Assembly (NCBI GenBank): GCA_020850415.1 | Contig: JADZER010000022.1 | Coordinates: 1-63,492, forward strand | Direction: 5' to 3' | Length of the DNA: 63,492 nucleotides | Source of the DNA: Phycisphaerales bacterium | Lineage (GTDB): Bacteria; Planctomycetota; Phycisphaerae; Phycisphaerales; UBA1924 | In this document: in pieces, positions 28,641 to 36,693 of the stretch | Position numbering within the stretch: the stretch's first letter is position 1 | Layout of the letters: each line of letters opens with the position of its first letter | Made by a program: the position numbers and the translations under genes | Notes under the pieces: model-generated | The model's database searches: none | The model's input: the letters and a program-made list of their open reading frames with translations, nothing else | What the model was told of the DNA's origin: nothing

Positions 28641-28709
28641 AAGTTCACGGCGCCTTGCGCCACGGGGGTGGCTCCGCGTGGCCTCGGAGTTGTCTCACCG
28701 GACCCCATC

Positions 28710-28715
28710 TACACT
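28710..28715 (+). promoter_or_regulatory. candidate -10 box of the acyltransferase gene
   Basis: TACACT ends 6 nt before the ATG at 28722, with CCGCCC between. Nearly the same string precedes the TSCPD gene. Confidence 0.4.
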
Positions 28716-28721
28716 CCGCCC

Positions 28722-29387
28722 ATGTTCCAGCGTCTCCGTGACAAACACCCCGGCTCTTCGGTCCCGCACATCATCGGGTGGCGTCTGTGCCAGTTCGCCA
28801 GTTGCGTCGTGCTGAGGCTGCTCTACCGGCTGGAGGTGCGCAACTACCGCGTGGTCCCCGCCCGCGGCCCGGTGCTGATCGCGGCCAACCACCAGTCGTT
28901 TCTCGACCCGCCGGCGGTCGGCTGCCGCGTGACGACGCGCCAGCTGGACTTCGTGGCCCGGTCGGGGCTGTTCGGGGCGAAGCGTTCGGGGGGCTTTCTG
29001 GCGTTCCTCAACTCGATCCCGGTGGCGGAGGAGGGGCCGGACGCGAAGGCGATCAAGGAGATCATCCGTCGCCTGCGGATGGGCCGGTGCGTGATGATCT
29101 TCCCGGAGGGGTCGCGGAGCCCGACGGGGGAGATTCAGCCGTTCAAGCGGGGGGTGGCGCTGCTGGTGAAGCGGGCCGAGTGCCCGGTGGTGCCGGCGGC
29201 GATCGACGGGGCGTTCGAGGCGTGGCCCCGGGGGCGGCGGCCGCGGGTGTGGCGGGCGCCGAAGGTGCGTGTGCTCTACGGCGATCCGATCCCGTATGAG
29301 GAGCTGATGGCGGGGGGTGCGGACGCGGCGCTGGCGCGGGTGGAGCGGGAGGTGCGGGCGCTGCACAAACAGCTACGAGGCCACTGA
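28722..29387 (+). CDS. 1-acyl-sn-glycerol-3-phosphate acyltransferase (PlsC-like)
   Basis: A 221-residue lysophospholipid acyltransferase. The catalytic HX4D motif is NH57QSFLD62, followed by the FPEGSRS glycerol-phosphate site (about 127) and VVPAAI. A hydrophobic N-terminal stretch (LCQFASCVVLRLLYRL) fits membrane association. PlsC-type enzymes make phosphatidic acid from lysophosphatidic acid; other lysophospholipid substrates are possible. Start ATG at 28722, with no Shine-Dalgarno. Confidence 0.88.
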   Translation: MFQRLRDKHPGSSVPHIIGWRLCQFASCVVLRLLYRLEVRNYRVVPARGPVLIAANHQSFLDPPAVGCRVTTRQLDFVARSGLFGAKRSGGFLAFLNSIPVAEEGPDAKAIKEIIRRLRMGRCVMIFPEGSRSPTGEIQPFKRGVALLVKRAECPVVPAAIDGAFEAWPRGRRPRVWRAPKVRVLYGDPIPYEELMAGGADAALARVEREVRALHKQLRGH

Positions 29388-29481
29388 GGGTAGGGTGTGT
29401 TGACAAGAGGCACTGTGTATAACCCGAACCATCGTCATTCAACGCCACATTGGGCAGAGTCGGGGCTCGGGACTCTCACCG

Positions 29482-30024
29482 TCAGATCCGTAGCATTGTC
29501 TTAAATTGGGCCGCCGTCGTCGAGGGTTTGCCCTTTCCGGCGCGAAGTACTCCATTGATGTTCCATTCATCGAAGCGCCGAGCCTTCTGAACATTGATCA
29601 GGTCGTTGTTCCGGAGTGCGGCAAACTGAATCAAAGTGGTCTCTAGTTCATCTATGACCTTGATCGGCAGCTTGTTCTTCGTGGCTTCCTCCGCAACTAC
29701 GAAGAACAGCACAGGAGTTCCCTTATGCCCATCCGTGAGTACTTCATTATACTTATTCAGCTTATCCGCAGCGAAGCTCTCTTCGCACAAGGGCCGTGAG
29801 GCCATGCCGACATACCAGGGCATGAACCCCTTGGCTGCCCGCATTGCGAACACATAGCACCCGTGCTTTCCCGCCAACGCGTAAGTGTCTGCGCGACTCC
29901 AGAAGTCGCTGGCGGCGGACTTTGACACCCATTTGGTACCGGTCGGCTTCATTGAGAATGGGATCTCGAATGGACCGACGACCTTGAGATTGTACCTCTC
30001 GTGCGGCGGTGGAAGTAAAGGCAT
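29482..30024 (-). CDS. GIY-YIG-like domain protein, probably acquired
   Basis: A 180-residue protein with a GIY-YIG-like signature: GCYVF (for GIY) followed by MPWYVGMAS (for YIG), an internal Arg, and an ELETTLI helix with a candidate metal-binding Glu. The match is partial and may mark a degenerate or non-nuclease member. The ATG at 30024 is chosen because GGAG lies 7 nt upstream. Base composition is clearly lower in GC than the flanks, suggesting transfer. It lies alone between plsC and mqnE. Function is unassigned. Confidence 0.6.
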   Translation of the reverse strand: MPLLPPPHERYNLKVVGPFEIPFSMKPTGTKWVSKSAASDFWSRADTYALAGKHGCYVFAMRAAKGFMPWYVGMASRPLCEESFAADKLNKYNEVLTDGHKGTPVLFFVVAEEATKNKLPIKVIDELETTLIQFAALRNNDLINVQKARRFDEWNINGVLRAGKGKPSTTAAQFKTMLRI

Positions 30025-30113
30025 ATGCGATCTCCGATGCGAATGCGATCCGGTGAAGTCGGAGTATACCAGCAATGCGGCCGCGTGCGCCGCGTCGTGC
30101 CAAAGTGGGGCAA

Positions 30114-31535
30114 CTACTCCGCCAGCCACCACGGCTTCCCATCTCGCTCCACGCGCCGGTACAGCGTGTCCCGCTCGACCGGCTCGAAGCCCGCCTCGAC
30201 GATCGCGTGGCGCAGGTCGGCGGCGGTGGTCTCCTGGTGTGTGCCGGAGCCCTCGACCTTGGTGATGTCGTACCAGACGACGGTGCCGTCGATGTCGTCG
30301 GCGCCGTTCTGGAGCATGAGCTGGGCCATGCCGAGGGTCTGCATGATCCAGAAGGCTTTGACATGGGGGAAGTTGTCGAGCATGAGGCGGGCGATGGCGA
30401 GGGTGCGGAGGTTCTCGAGGCCGCCGGGGCCGGGGAGGGCCTCGAGGTCGGAGCCGTCGGGGATGAAGGGGAGGGGGGTGATGGTTTGGAAGTAGCCGCA
30501 GGGGGAGGGACGAAGGGACGAAGGCACGGAGGCACGAAGGGTCAGATCCGGGTGCGGCAGAGGCGTTCCGGGGCGCGTGAGCGTGATCGGCCCTATCCCC
30601 TCCGTGCCTTCGTGCCCCCGTGCCTCCGTGCCTTCCATCGATTCGTATCCCATCCTCCCCAGCGCCACATCCTGCGCCCGCCTCAGCATGTCCATATGCA
30701 CCAGCCGCTCGCGCTTGTCCTCGATGTGGCCGTAGAGGATGGTGGCGTTGGTATTGAGGCCGAGTTCGTGGGCGACGCGGTGGACATCGAGCCAGACATC
30801 GGAGCGGATCTTGCCCTTGAACGCCTCATCGTGGACGCGGTCGTCGAAGACCTCGGCCCCGCCGCCGGGGAGCGAGCCCAGGCCCGCGGCCTTGAGGCGT
30901 TCGAGCACCCAGCGGATGCCGGCGGTTCGGTCGTGCTGCTTGTAGACCTTGGCGATCTTGGCGAGGTGGACGATCTCGACGGCGGTGAAGGCCTTGATGT
31001 GGAGGCGGCCGGGTTCGTTGTGGTGCGGGCTTCCAGCCTGCACGGTCTCGGTCGCTCGTGCAGGCTGGAAGCCTGCACCACAATGGGCGTCGGCCTCCTC
31101 CCGGATCGCCCGCACCAGATCGGTGTAGTACTCGAACGGCAGGTACGGGTGCAGCCCCCCGACGATGTGCATCTCGGTGGCGCCGGCCTCGATGGCGCGT
31201 CGGGCCTCGGCGCGGACCTCCTCGATCGACCGCTCGTACGCCCCCTCGTCGCCGCGTTTGCGGTAGAACTCGCAGAACTTGCAGGAGAGGGCGCAGATGT
31301 TCGAGTAGTTCAGGTGGCGGTTGATGTTGTAGTACGCGGCGTCGCCGTGGAGCCGGCGCCGGACCTGGTCGGCCAGGGCGCAGACGGTCCAGATGTCGGG
31401 GGTGCTGAAGAGCAGCTCGCCGTCTGCGATGCTGAGCCGCTCGCCGGCCTCGACCTTGGCGGCAATGGGCTCGAGGGCGGCGTCGCGGATGAGGGTCGCC
31501 GGTGGGGTCGCGGGCAGCGGGGCGAGGGTGGTCAT
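30114..31535 (-). CDS. mqnE: aminodeoxyfutalosine synthase MqnE with two in-frame repeat insertions
   Basis: Radical-SAM enzyme of the futalosine route to menaquinone, joining SAM to 3-(1-carboxyvinyloxy)benzoate. The 473 residues include C81-x3-C85-x2-C88 (CALSCKFCEFYR), HIVGGLHP, and a TITPLPFIPDGSDL segment matching the family's IPL block. Two stretches are foreign to the family: about residues 152-174 (AGFQPAR...VQAGSPHHN) and 299-346 (EGTEARGHEG...ASVPSSLRPS). Each is the in-frame translation of an inverted-repeat element. Without them the protein is about 402 residues, near normal. MqnC is the alternative, but the N-terminal motif and length favour MqnE. Confidence 0.87.
   Translation of the reverse strand: MTTLAPLPATPPATLIRDAALEPIAAKVEAGERLSIADGELLFSTPDIWTVCALADQVRRRLHGDAAYYNINRHLNYSNICALSCKFCEFYRKRGDEGAYERSIEEVRAEARRAIEAGATEMHIVGGLHPYLPFEYYTDLVRAIREEADAHCGAGFQPARATETVQAGSPHHNEPGRLHIKAFTAVEIVHLAKIAKVYKQHDRTAGIRWVLERLKAAGLGSLPGGGAEVFDDRVHDEAFKGKIRSDVWLDVHRVAHELGLNTNATILYGHIEDKRERLVHMDMLRRAQDVALGRMGYESMEGTEARGHEGTEGIGPITLTRPGTPLPHPDLTLRASVPSSLRPSPCGYFQTITPLPFIPDGSDLEALPGPGGLENLRTLAIARLMLDNFPHVKAFWIMQTLGMAQLMLQNGADDIDGTVVWYDITKVEGSGTHQETTAADLRHAIVEAGFEPVERDTLYRRVERDGKPWWLAE
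30501..30637. repeat. inverted array of GGCACGAAGG-type words, family B, inside mqnE
   Basis: The left arm (30501-30541) is made of roughly 10-nt words such as GACGAAGG, GGCACGGAGG and GGCACGAAGG. The right arm (30597-30637) holds their reverse complements (CCGTGCCTTCGTGCC). About 55 nt of different sequence separates the arms. The whole block is in frame with mqnE. Confidence 0.75.
31018..31083. repeat. interspersed inverted-repeat element, family A, copy 2, inside mqnE
   Basis: Two 26-nt arms (31018-31043 and 31058-31083) are inverse copies differing at one base, with a 14-nt spacer. Each arm also holds the palindromic core GCAGGCTGGAAGCCTGC. The right arm is identical to 6264-6289 in the helicase gene. 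Confidence 0.85.
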
Positions 31536-31604
31536 GCCGGATTATTCCCACTGCCTGGCCACATTTCAATGTTGCTTGAAAGTTGCGAAGCTGCCCGGCG
31601 GCCC

Positions 31605-31916
31605 TCAGATCCGCCGCCGATCCGCCATCTGGCCGTCAGGAAGTTGGCTCGCGCACCGGCCGCACTCGGGGCAAACCCGCATCCAGCGGGACAGGGGGTA
31701 CGCGCAGCCCGCGCACAGACCCGCACTCGCCCACAACCGCCCGCGTTCCAGGCGAGCGCCGGCCACGATGCACCACGCCCCGGCGCCGACACTCAGCAAC
31801 CCCCATACGACTCCCAGTCCGGCTCGCGCCGTCGGGGGTCCGTCCGAGAGCACCGCGGCGAGCACCACGGCCGACAGGTACAGCCAGATGGTCATCGCGC
31901 GCATCATCCGCTCCAC
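31605..31916 (-). CDS. small two-helix membrane protein with Cys-rich tail
   Basis: About 103 residues with two hydrophobic helices (MTIWLYLSAVVLAAVL and AGLGVVWGLLSVGAGAWCIVA). A C-terminal CAGCAYPLSRWMRVCPECGRC looks like a zinc-ribbon-type pair of Cys knuckles. The GTG at 31916 is chosen because GGAGG lies 7 nt upstream. Its function is unknown. Confidence 0.58.
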   Translation of the reverse strand: MERMMRAMTIWLYLSAVVLAAVLSDGPPTARAGLGVVWGLLSVGAGAWCIVAGARLERGRLWASAGLCAGCAYPLSRWMRVCPECGRCASQLPDGQMADRRRI

Positions 31917-31962
31917 GACCGCACCTCCGGCATTCCTACTGCATGAACCGGCTCCGGGTTCT

Positions 31963-31986
31963 GGCGGGGTAGCCTCCGACCCCGCC
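31963..31986 (-). terminator. hairpin after the Gfo/Idh/MocA gene
   Basis: An 8-bp stem (GGCGGGGT / ACCCCGCC) with 8-nt loop lies 28 nt past the oxidoreductase stop. It has no U tract and is therefore tentative. Confidence 0.35.
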
Positions 31987-32014
31987 GTCGCCTGGCAGGA
32001 TCTCCGCCGGGCGG

Positions 32015-33166
32015 TCAGATCTTGACGCACGCACTGGTCTTCTGCGAGCGCAGCGCCGCATCGAAGATCGCGTGCGACTGGGCGGCCTCCTCCGGCGTGG
32101 CGCAGTGGAAGGGCTGGCGCATTCCGTGCCGCCCGTGGGCCAGCTCGTCGCAAAACGCCGCCCACATCTGCTGGATCGCGTCGGGGAAGCCGAACTCGAA
32201 GATCGCGCCGGTGATGGCGGGGTATGCGCTGTGGTAGCCGAGGTCCTCGACGCTCCAGGCCTGGGGCCGGCCTCGCTCGTAGCGCATCGTCTCAAGGGTG
32301 CGGGGAAAGCGTGTGGAGAAGCGGGCCGAGGCCGCCGTCCCGTAGACCTCGAGGAACCAGGTGTTGGTGTGTCCCGGCGCGATCCGCTTCATCTCGAGCA
32401 GGAGCGGGAACTCGGTGTCGGGCGAGTCGCCGACCATGCAGGCGAGGACCGCGTTGTCCCAGGTCTCGCAGGGCACGGGCGTGCCGCCGGGGCCCGGGCG
32501 CTCGCGGACGACTTTGGTGAGGAGGGCCCGCACATCGCGGGGCATCCAGCCGGCGCGGAGCGGCATGTGGGCGGCGTGCATGCCCAGGTCGCCCATGCAG
32601 CCGTACTCGCCGTTGAAGGCGGTCTGGCGCTTCCAGTTGATGGGCTTGGAGGGGTCGAGGTCGGAGGAGTGCAGCAGGCCGCAGCGGACCTCGAGGACGC
32701 GCCCGAGCGCCCCCTCGCGGATGAGGGAGGCGATGCGCTGGGCGCCGGGGTAGAAGGGGAACTCGCTGGAGCAGCGCACGAGCAGGTGGGGGTGGTCGGC
32801 GACGCCCCGCATGATCCGCTCGTTGGCGGCGAGGTCGATACCGAAGGGCTTCTCGGCCATCAGGTGCTTGCCGGCCTGGAGGGCGGCGGTGTACAGCTCC
32901 GCGTGCAGGTGGTGGGGCACGGCGATGTAGACCGCCTCGACCTCGGGGTCTTCGAGCACGGCGAGGTGGTCCGCCGAGGCGCGGATACCGGGCACGCACC
33001 GGGTGAAGCGCTCGAGCGTGGCGCGGTCGGGGTCGGCCGCGGCGATGATCTTCGGCGCGACATCGAGGCCGACGAGGTGGTTCCAGCGTGCGGCGGCGGA
33101 GGCGAACTCGCGCCCCATGAGCCCGCAGCCGATGACCCCGAAGTTGATCGTGCGAACTGTGCTCAT
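32015..33166 (-). CDS. Gfo/Idh/MocA family oxidoreductase
   Basis: A 383-residue NAD(P)-dependent sugar or polyol dehydrogenase. The N-terminal Rossmann fold (INFGVIGCGLMGREFA) is followed by VYIAVPHHLHAEL and the MAEKPFGID motif carrying the catalytic Lys. The C-terminal substrate domain has GCMGDLGMHAAHMPL. There is no signal peptide. It is third in a leftward operon after the PfkB kinase and class I aldolase genes, 35 nt behind the aldolase. A shared carbohydrate pathway is implied; the substrate cannot be read from sequence. Confidence 0.88.
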   Translation of the reverse strand: MSTVRTINFGVIGCGLMGREFASAAARWNHLVGLDVAPKIIAAADPDRATLERFTRCVPGIRASADHLAVLEDPEVEAVYIAVPHHLHAELYTAALQAGKHLMAEKPFGIDLAANERIMRGVADHPHLLVRCSSEFPFYPGAQRIASLIREGALGRVLEVRCGLLHSSDLDPSKPINWKRQTAFNGEYGCMGDLGMHAAHMPLRAGWMPRDVRALLTKVVRERPGPGGTPVPCETWDNAVLACMVGDSPDTEFPLLLEMKRIAPGHTNTWFLEVYGTAASARFSTRFPRTLETMRYERGRPQAWSVEDLGYHSAYPAITGAIFEFGFPDAIQQMWAAFCDELAHGRHGMRQPFHCATPEEAAQSHAIFDAALRSQKTSACVKI

Positions 33167-33201
33167 GGTGTGGCTCGGTCTGGCGGCGTGCGGGGGGATC
33201 C

Positions 33202-34041
33202 TCAGCGGCCCGCCAGGATCTGGATGGCCCGCGCCGGGGTCGCCCCCTCGTGCACGATCGCCATGAGGGCCCGGGTGATGCCCGCGGGGTTGGCGTGCTG
33301 GATCACATTCCGCCCGTACACGATGCCGCGGGCGCCCTGCTCCATCAGGGCGTGCGTGCGCCGGAAGACCTCCTCCTCGGAGGCCTTGCCCCCGCCCCGC
33401 ACCAGCACCGGCACGCCCGCGGCGGTCTCGACCACGCGGTGGTAGATGGAGATGTCATCGGTCGGGTCGGCCTTGATGATGTCGGCGCCGAGCTCCACGG
33501 CCTGGCGCACGAGCGGGATGATCTTCACCGGGTCGCCGTCGACGCCGTAGCCGTCGGCGTCCGAGCCCTTCATGACCAGGGGCTCGATCATCAGCGGCAT
33601 GCCGGTCCGGTCGCACTCGGCCCGCAGGCGGGAGACATTCTCGACGCAGCGCTCGTGCACCCCGGGCTGGCCGGGGAGCAGGAGGATGTTCACCACGACG
33701 CAGGCGGCATCGAGGCGGATAGCGGCGCCCACCGGATCGTCGATCAGCCGGCTGAAGAGCGTGCCGGGGAGGGGGCGGCCGTAGACATTGGCCACCTCGG
33801 TCCGCAGCACGAGCGCGGGCTTGGCCCCCGGGCGCTGCTGCAGGTGCGGGGCCATGCCGGGGCTGAGCTGGATCGCATCGGGCGCGGCGGTGATGATCGT
33901 CCCGATCGCCCGGCGCATGTCCTCGATCCCGGAGAGGAACCCGGCCTCGTTGAAGAAGCCGTGGTCGATCGCGACATCGAAGCACTTGCCGTCGGCGGCC
34001 AGGAGCCGGTTCAATCGCGGGGCGGCGGCGGGGTTGGGCAA
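33202..34041 (-). CDS. class I (DeoC/LacD/LsrF-type) aldolase
   Basis: A 279-residue TIM-barrel Schiff-base aldolase. FDVAIDHGFFNE resembles the opening of the LsrF/class I fructose-bisphosphate aldolase group, and the Schiff-base Lys is in ADIIKADPTDD. VPVLVRGGGKASEEE and ARGIVYGRNVIQH form the phosphate-binding end. Start choice: TTG at 34041 with GGAG 7 nt upstream; the frame opens at another TTG (34080) that would overlap the kinase gene. It sits 13 nt after the PfkB gene, consistent with kinase-then-aldolase sugar breakdown. Confidence 0.84.
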   Translation of the reverse strand: MPNPAAAPRLNRLLAADGKCFDVAIDHGFFNEAGFLSGIEDMRRAIGTIITAAPDAIQLSPGMAPHLQQRPGAKPALVLRTEVANVYGRPLPGTLFSRLIDDPVGAAIRLDAACVVVNILLLPGQPGVHERCVENVSRLRAECDRTGMPLMIEPLVMKGSDADGYGVDGDPVKIIPLVRQAVELGADIIKADPTDDISIYHRVVETAAGVPVLVRGGGKASEEEVFRRTHALMEQGARGIVYGRNVIQHANPAGITRALMAIVHEGATPARAIQILAGR

Positions 34042-34054
34042 GGCGGGGCTCCGG

Positions 34055-35023
34055 TCAGTCGGCGGTTGGGGCGCGGGCAAGGAAGGTACGCGCCTCCTCC
34101 AACGAGGGTACCGCCCCGGTCGCCCCCGGGCCGGTGATGGCGATGGCGGCGACGGCGTTGCCGAGGGCGGCGGCGGCGGGGAGGGCGTCGCCGGCGAGGA
34201 TCCCGGCGATCAGACCGGCGCACCAGCAGTCCCCGGCGCCGGTCGCATCGACGACGCGGTCGACGCGGCACGCGGGGACGAGCGTCGCGAGGCCGTCCTC
34301 GTCGAGGCAGAGCGCCCCGCGATCGCCGAGCTTGATCGCGACGCGCCGGACCCCCTCGCGCCGGAAGAACTCGGCGGCGGGGAGGGCTTCGGCCTCGCCG
34401 CTGATCGCGAGGGCCTCGGGCAGGGAGGGGACGAAGTCGTCGAGGTGCGGGAGCGACGGCCCGATGCGGTCGCGCCACGCCCGCGTGGAGAGGCCCTCCA
34501 CGAAGACGGTGTCCAGCATGGTGCGGGCTCCGGCGGCCCGGGCGCGGGCGAGCAGCGAGGCGGTGGGCTGGCCGTCGAGCCGGTCCATGACCATGGCCCC
34601 GGTGACAAACAGGATGGGCCGGCCGGCGAGGGCCTCGTCCGGCACATCACCGGGGACGAGGCGGGCGTTGGCGCCGGTGGTGTGGAGGAAGCTCCGCTCG
34701 CCGCCCGGGTGCACCGCGACGAAACTGAACGAGGTGCCGCGCTCGGGGTCTCGGACGACCCGGTCTGTGGCGACGCCGTGCCGCGCGAGTTCGGCGAGGA
34801 CGAAGTCGCCGTTGGGGTCGTTCCCGACACGGGTGATGATGTCGGCACCGATCCCGAGCCGCGCAAGGGCGAGGGCGGTGTTGACCGCGCACCCCCCCGT
34901 CGCGGTCGTCAGCTCGTCGAACACCTGGAGCCCGCCGGGCGCGGGGAAGCGTTCGATCGTCCGGGCCACTGCGTCGACCGTGGCGATGCCGATGATGAGC
35001 GGGCGTCCGGGTCGGGCGTGCAA
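34055..35023 (-). CDS. PfkB family carbohydrate kinase
   Basis: A 322-residue ribokinase-fold sugar kinase. GGCAVNTALALARLG is the N-terminal signature, VGNDPNGDF follows, and DATGAGDCWCAGLIAGIL carries the catalytic Asp and anion hole. The TTG at 35023 is chosen because GAGGAG lies 7 nt upstream; no ATG begins the domain. It is the first gene of the leftward kinase-aldolase-dehydrogenase operon. Substrate unknown; a ketohexose, deoxy-sugar or their phosphates are plausible given the neighbours. Confidence 0.88.
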   Translation of the reverse strand: MHARPGRPLIIGIATVDAVARTIERFPAPGGLQVFDELTTATGGCAVNTALALARLGIGADIITRVGNDPNGDFVLAELARHGVATDRVVRDPERGTSFSFVAVHPGGERSFLHTTGANARLVPGDVPDEALAGRPILFVTGAMVMDRLDGQPTASLLARARAAGARTMLDTVFVEGLSTRAWRDRIGPSLPHLDDFVPSLPEALAISGEAEALPAAEFFRREGVRRVAIKLGDRGALCLDEDGLATLVPACRVDRVVDATGAGDCWCAGLIAGILAGDALPAAAALGNAVAAIAITGPGATGAVPSLEEARTFLARAPTAD

Positions 35024-35127
35024 CGGGCGTCTCCTCGTGACGGGCGCAGGATACCCTCCTTTCGCGCCGTGGCGTGGGGCGGGGCCCGGTCCCCGGGGTA
35101 CACTCCGAGCCTGCCACGGAGCGGCCA

Positions 35128-36693
35128 TTGCCCCGACCACCGATCGCCCTGCCGCGCGGACACTTCATGGGGCTCGCGCCCCTCGATGTGTGGGTGCGCC
35201 TGCTGGTGGCCTGCCGCGGGCGGGTGCGGGCTCGGTACTGGGTGCGGCTCGGGTGCGCGATGGCGACGAGCCTGCTGGCCACGGCGATCACGCTCCCCGA
35301 GCGGCTGCTGCTGTGGCCGGTGCTCGCGCTGAAGTTCCCGCGGCGCGGGGCGACCTTTGCCCCCCGGCGCGACGCGGTCGTGATCGTCGGCTACTTCCGG
35401 TCCGGCACTACCCACCTGCACAACCTGCTGGCGACCCATCCGGACCTCGTGACGCCCAAGTGGGTGCAGGCGATGAGCCCCCAGGGGTTTTGGCTGAGCT
35501 GGGCGTTCCTGCGTCTGGCGCTGGTCCCGTTCTTGCCCAACACGCGCCCCCAGGACGATGTGGCGTTCGGCCCGGACTGGCCGGCGGAGGATGACTTCGC
35601 CCACAACAACTGGACCCTGGCCTCCAGCCTGCCGGGGCGCCTGGTCCTGCCGGGCGAACGAGCCAGGTGGGCACGGTTTGATCCGCTCGACCCGCTGAGC
35701 GATGCCGAGCGGGGCCGGTGGTCGCGGGTCGCCGCGGCGTTCGCGTGGAAGGTCACCCGTGGGCATAGCGGCAAGGCGCTGCTTCTCAAGTCGCCCAGCC
35801 ATACCGGCAAGTGTGCCGAACTGGACCGGCTGTTCGGCGGGCGCGTCCGGTTCGTCCACATCGCCCGCGAGCCCGGGGAGGTGGTGCGCTCCAATGTCGC
35901 CATGCACGCGCGGCTGGAGAGCCAGTCCCTGCAGCCCCTGCCCGACGCCCGCGCGACGCGCGAGGCGGTGATCGGGGAGTACCTCGAGGCCGAGGCGAGG
36001 TTTCTGGACGACGCCGGGCGGCTGGACGAGCGCGTGACGCGCGTGAGATACGAGGACCTCGTCGCGGACCCGCTCGCGCAGCTCGAGCGAGTGTGCGGGC
36101 GGAGCGGGCTGCGATGGGACGGGCGCGTCCGCGCCCGCGCCGAGCGCTACCTCGCGGCGGTGGGGGAGTACACGCCCAGGCAGCACCGAGCGGATCAGTC
36201 GTCCGAGGACCCCAGGCTCGCGGGCCTCGCGGGCCTCCTGGGGCTGGCGGACGCGCCAGGGGACGGCAAACCCTCCACTCCGGGCCCGCGCCCTGCCACC
36301 CGGAACGCCCGGGGCTGGCGTGGCGTCATCGCCGTCTGGGTCGCGGCCGCCGCCGGGCTCGCGCTTTGGCTCTGGCTCGCCCACGAGTACGAGCGCCGGC
36401 TCGATGTGCTGTCGTGGCCTCTGGGCGGGCTGGTCGGGGCGGTGGCGCTGCGGGTCGCGGGGAGGGGCGACTGGAAGCTGGGGCTGTGGGCGGCGGCGGG
36501 CGCGTTCGCGATTGTCGCCGGTGCGGTCTGGCCGTTGCCGGAGGTCGCGAGCGGGTGGACGGGCGAGGACCGGCTGCGCAACCTCTCCACCGCCTACGGG
36601 ACCTTCAACAACAACTACCTGTACCTGCTCTTCGGCATGCTGACGGCGTACCGCTACGCGTCGCGGAAGTTCGCCCGGCCGCCGGGGATGTAG
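35128..36693 (+). CDS. sulfotransferase fused to C-terminal membrane helices
   Basis: About 521 residues. The sulfotransferase domain has the PAPS 5'-phosphosulfate loop GYFRSGTTHLHNLL and the 3'-phosphate segment VHIAREPGEVVRSN, followed by VRYEDLVADP. The last 125 residues hold about four hydrophobic helices (VIAVWVAAAAGLALWLWL, PLGGLVGAVALRVA, LGLWAAAGAFAIVAGAVW, NYLYLLFGMLTAYRY). The TTG at 35128 has GGAG 6 nt upstream; the ATG at 35167 is the alternative. TACACT at 35099-35104 may be the -10. It is divergent from the PfkB operon. Confidence 0.82.
   Translation: MPRPPIALPRGHFMGLAPLDVWVRLLVACRGRVRARYWVRLGCAMATSLLATAITLPERLLLWPVLALKFPRRGATFAPRRDAVVIVGYFRSGTTHLHNLLATHPDLVTPKWVQAMSPQGFWLSWAFLRLALVPFLPNTRPQDDVAFGPDWPAEDDFAHNNWTLASSLPGRLVLPGERARWARFDPLDPLSDAERGRWSRVAAAFAWKVTRGHSGKALLLKSPSHTGKCAELDRLFGGRVRFVHIAREPGEVVRSNVAMHARLESQSLQPLPDARATREAVIGEYLEAEARFLDDAGRLDERVTRVRYEDLVADPLAQLERVCGRSGLRWDGRVRARAERYLAAVGEYTPRQHRADQSSEDPRLAGLAGLLGLADAPGDGKPSTPGPRPATRNARGWRGVIAVWVAAAAGLALWLWLAHEYERRLDVLSWPLGGLVGAVALRVAGRGDWKLGLWAAAGAFAIVAGAVWPLPEVASGWTGEDRLRNLSTAYGTFNNNYLYLLFGMLTAYRYASRKFARPPGM

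Noticed and set aside
29400..29425. TTGACA...TATAAC promoter after the acyltransferase gene
   Set aside because: Both hexamers look good but the spacer is only about 12 nt, and no plus-strand gene follows.
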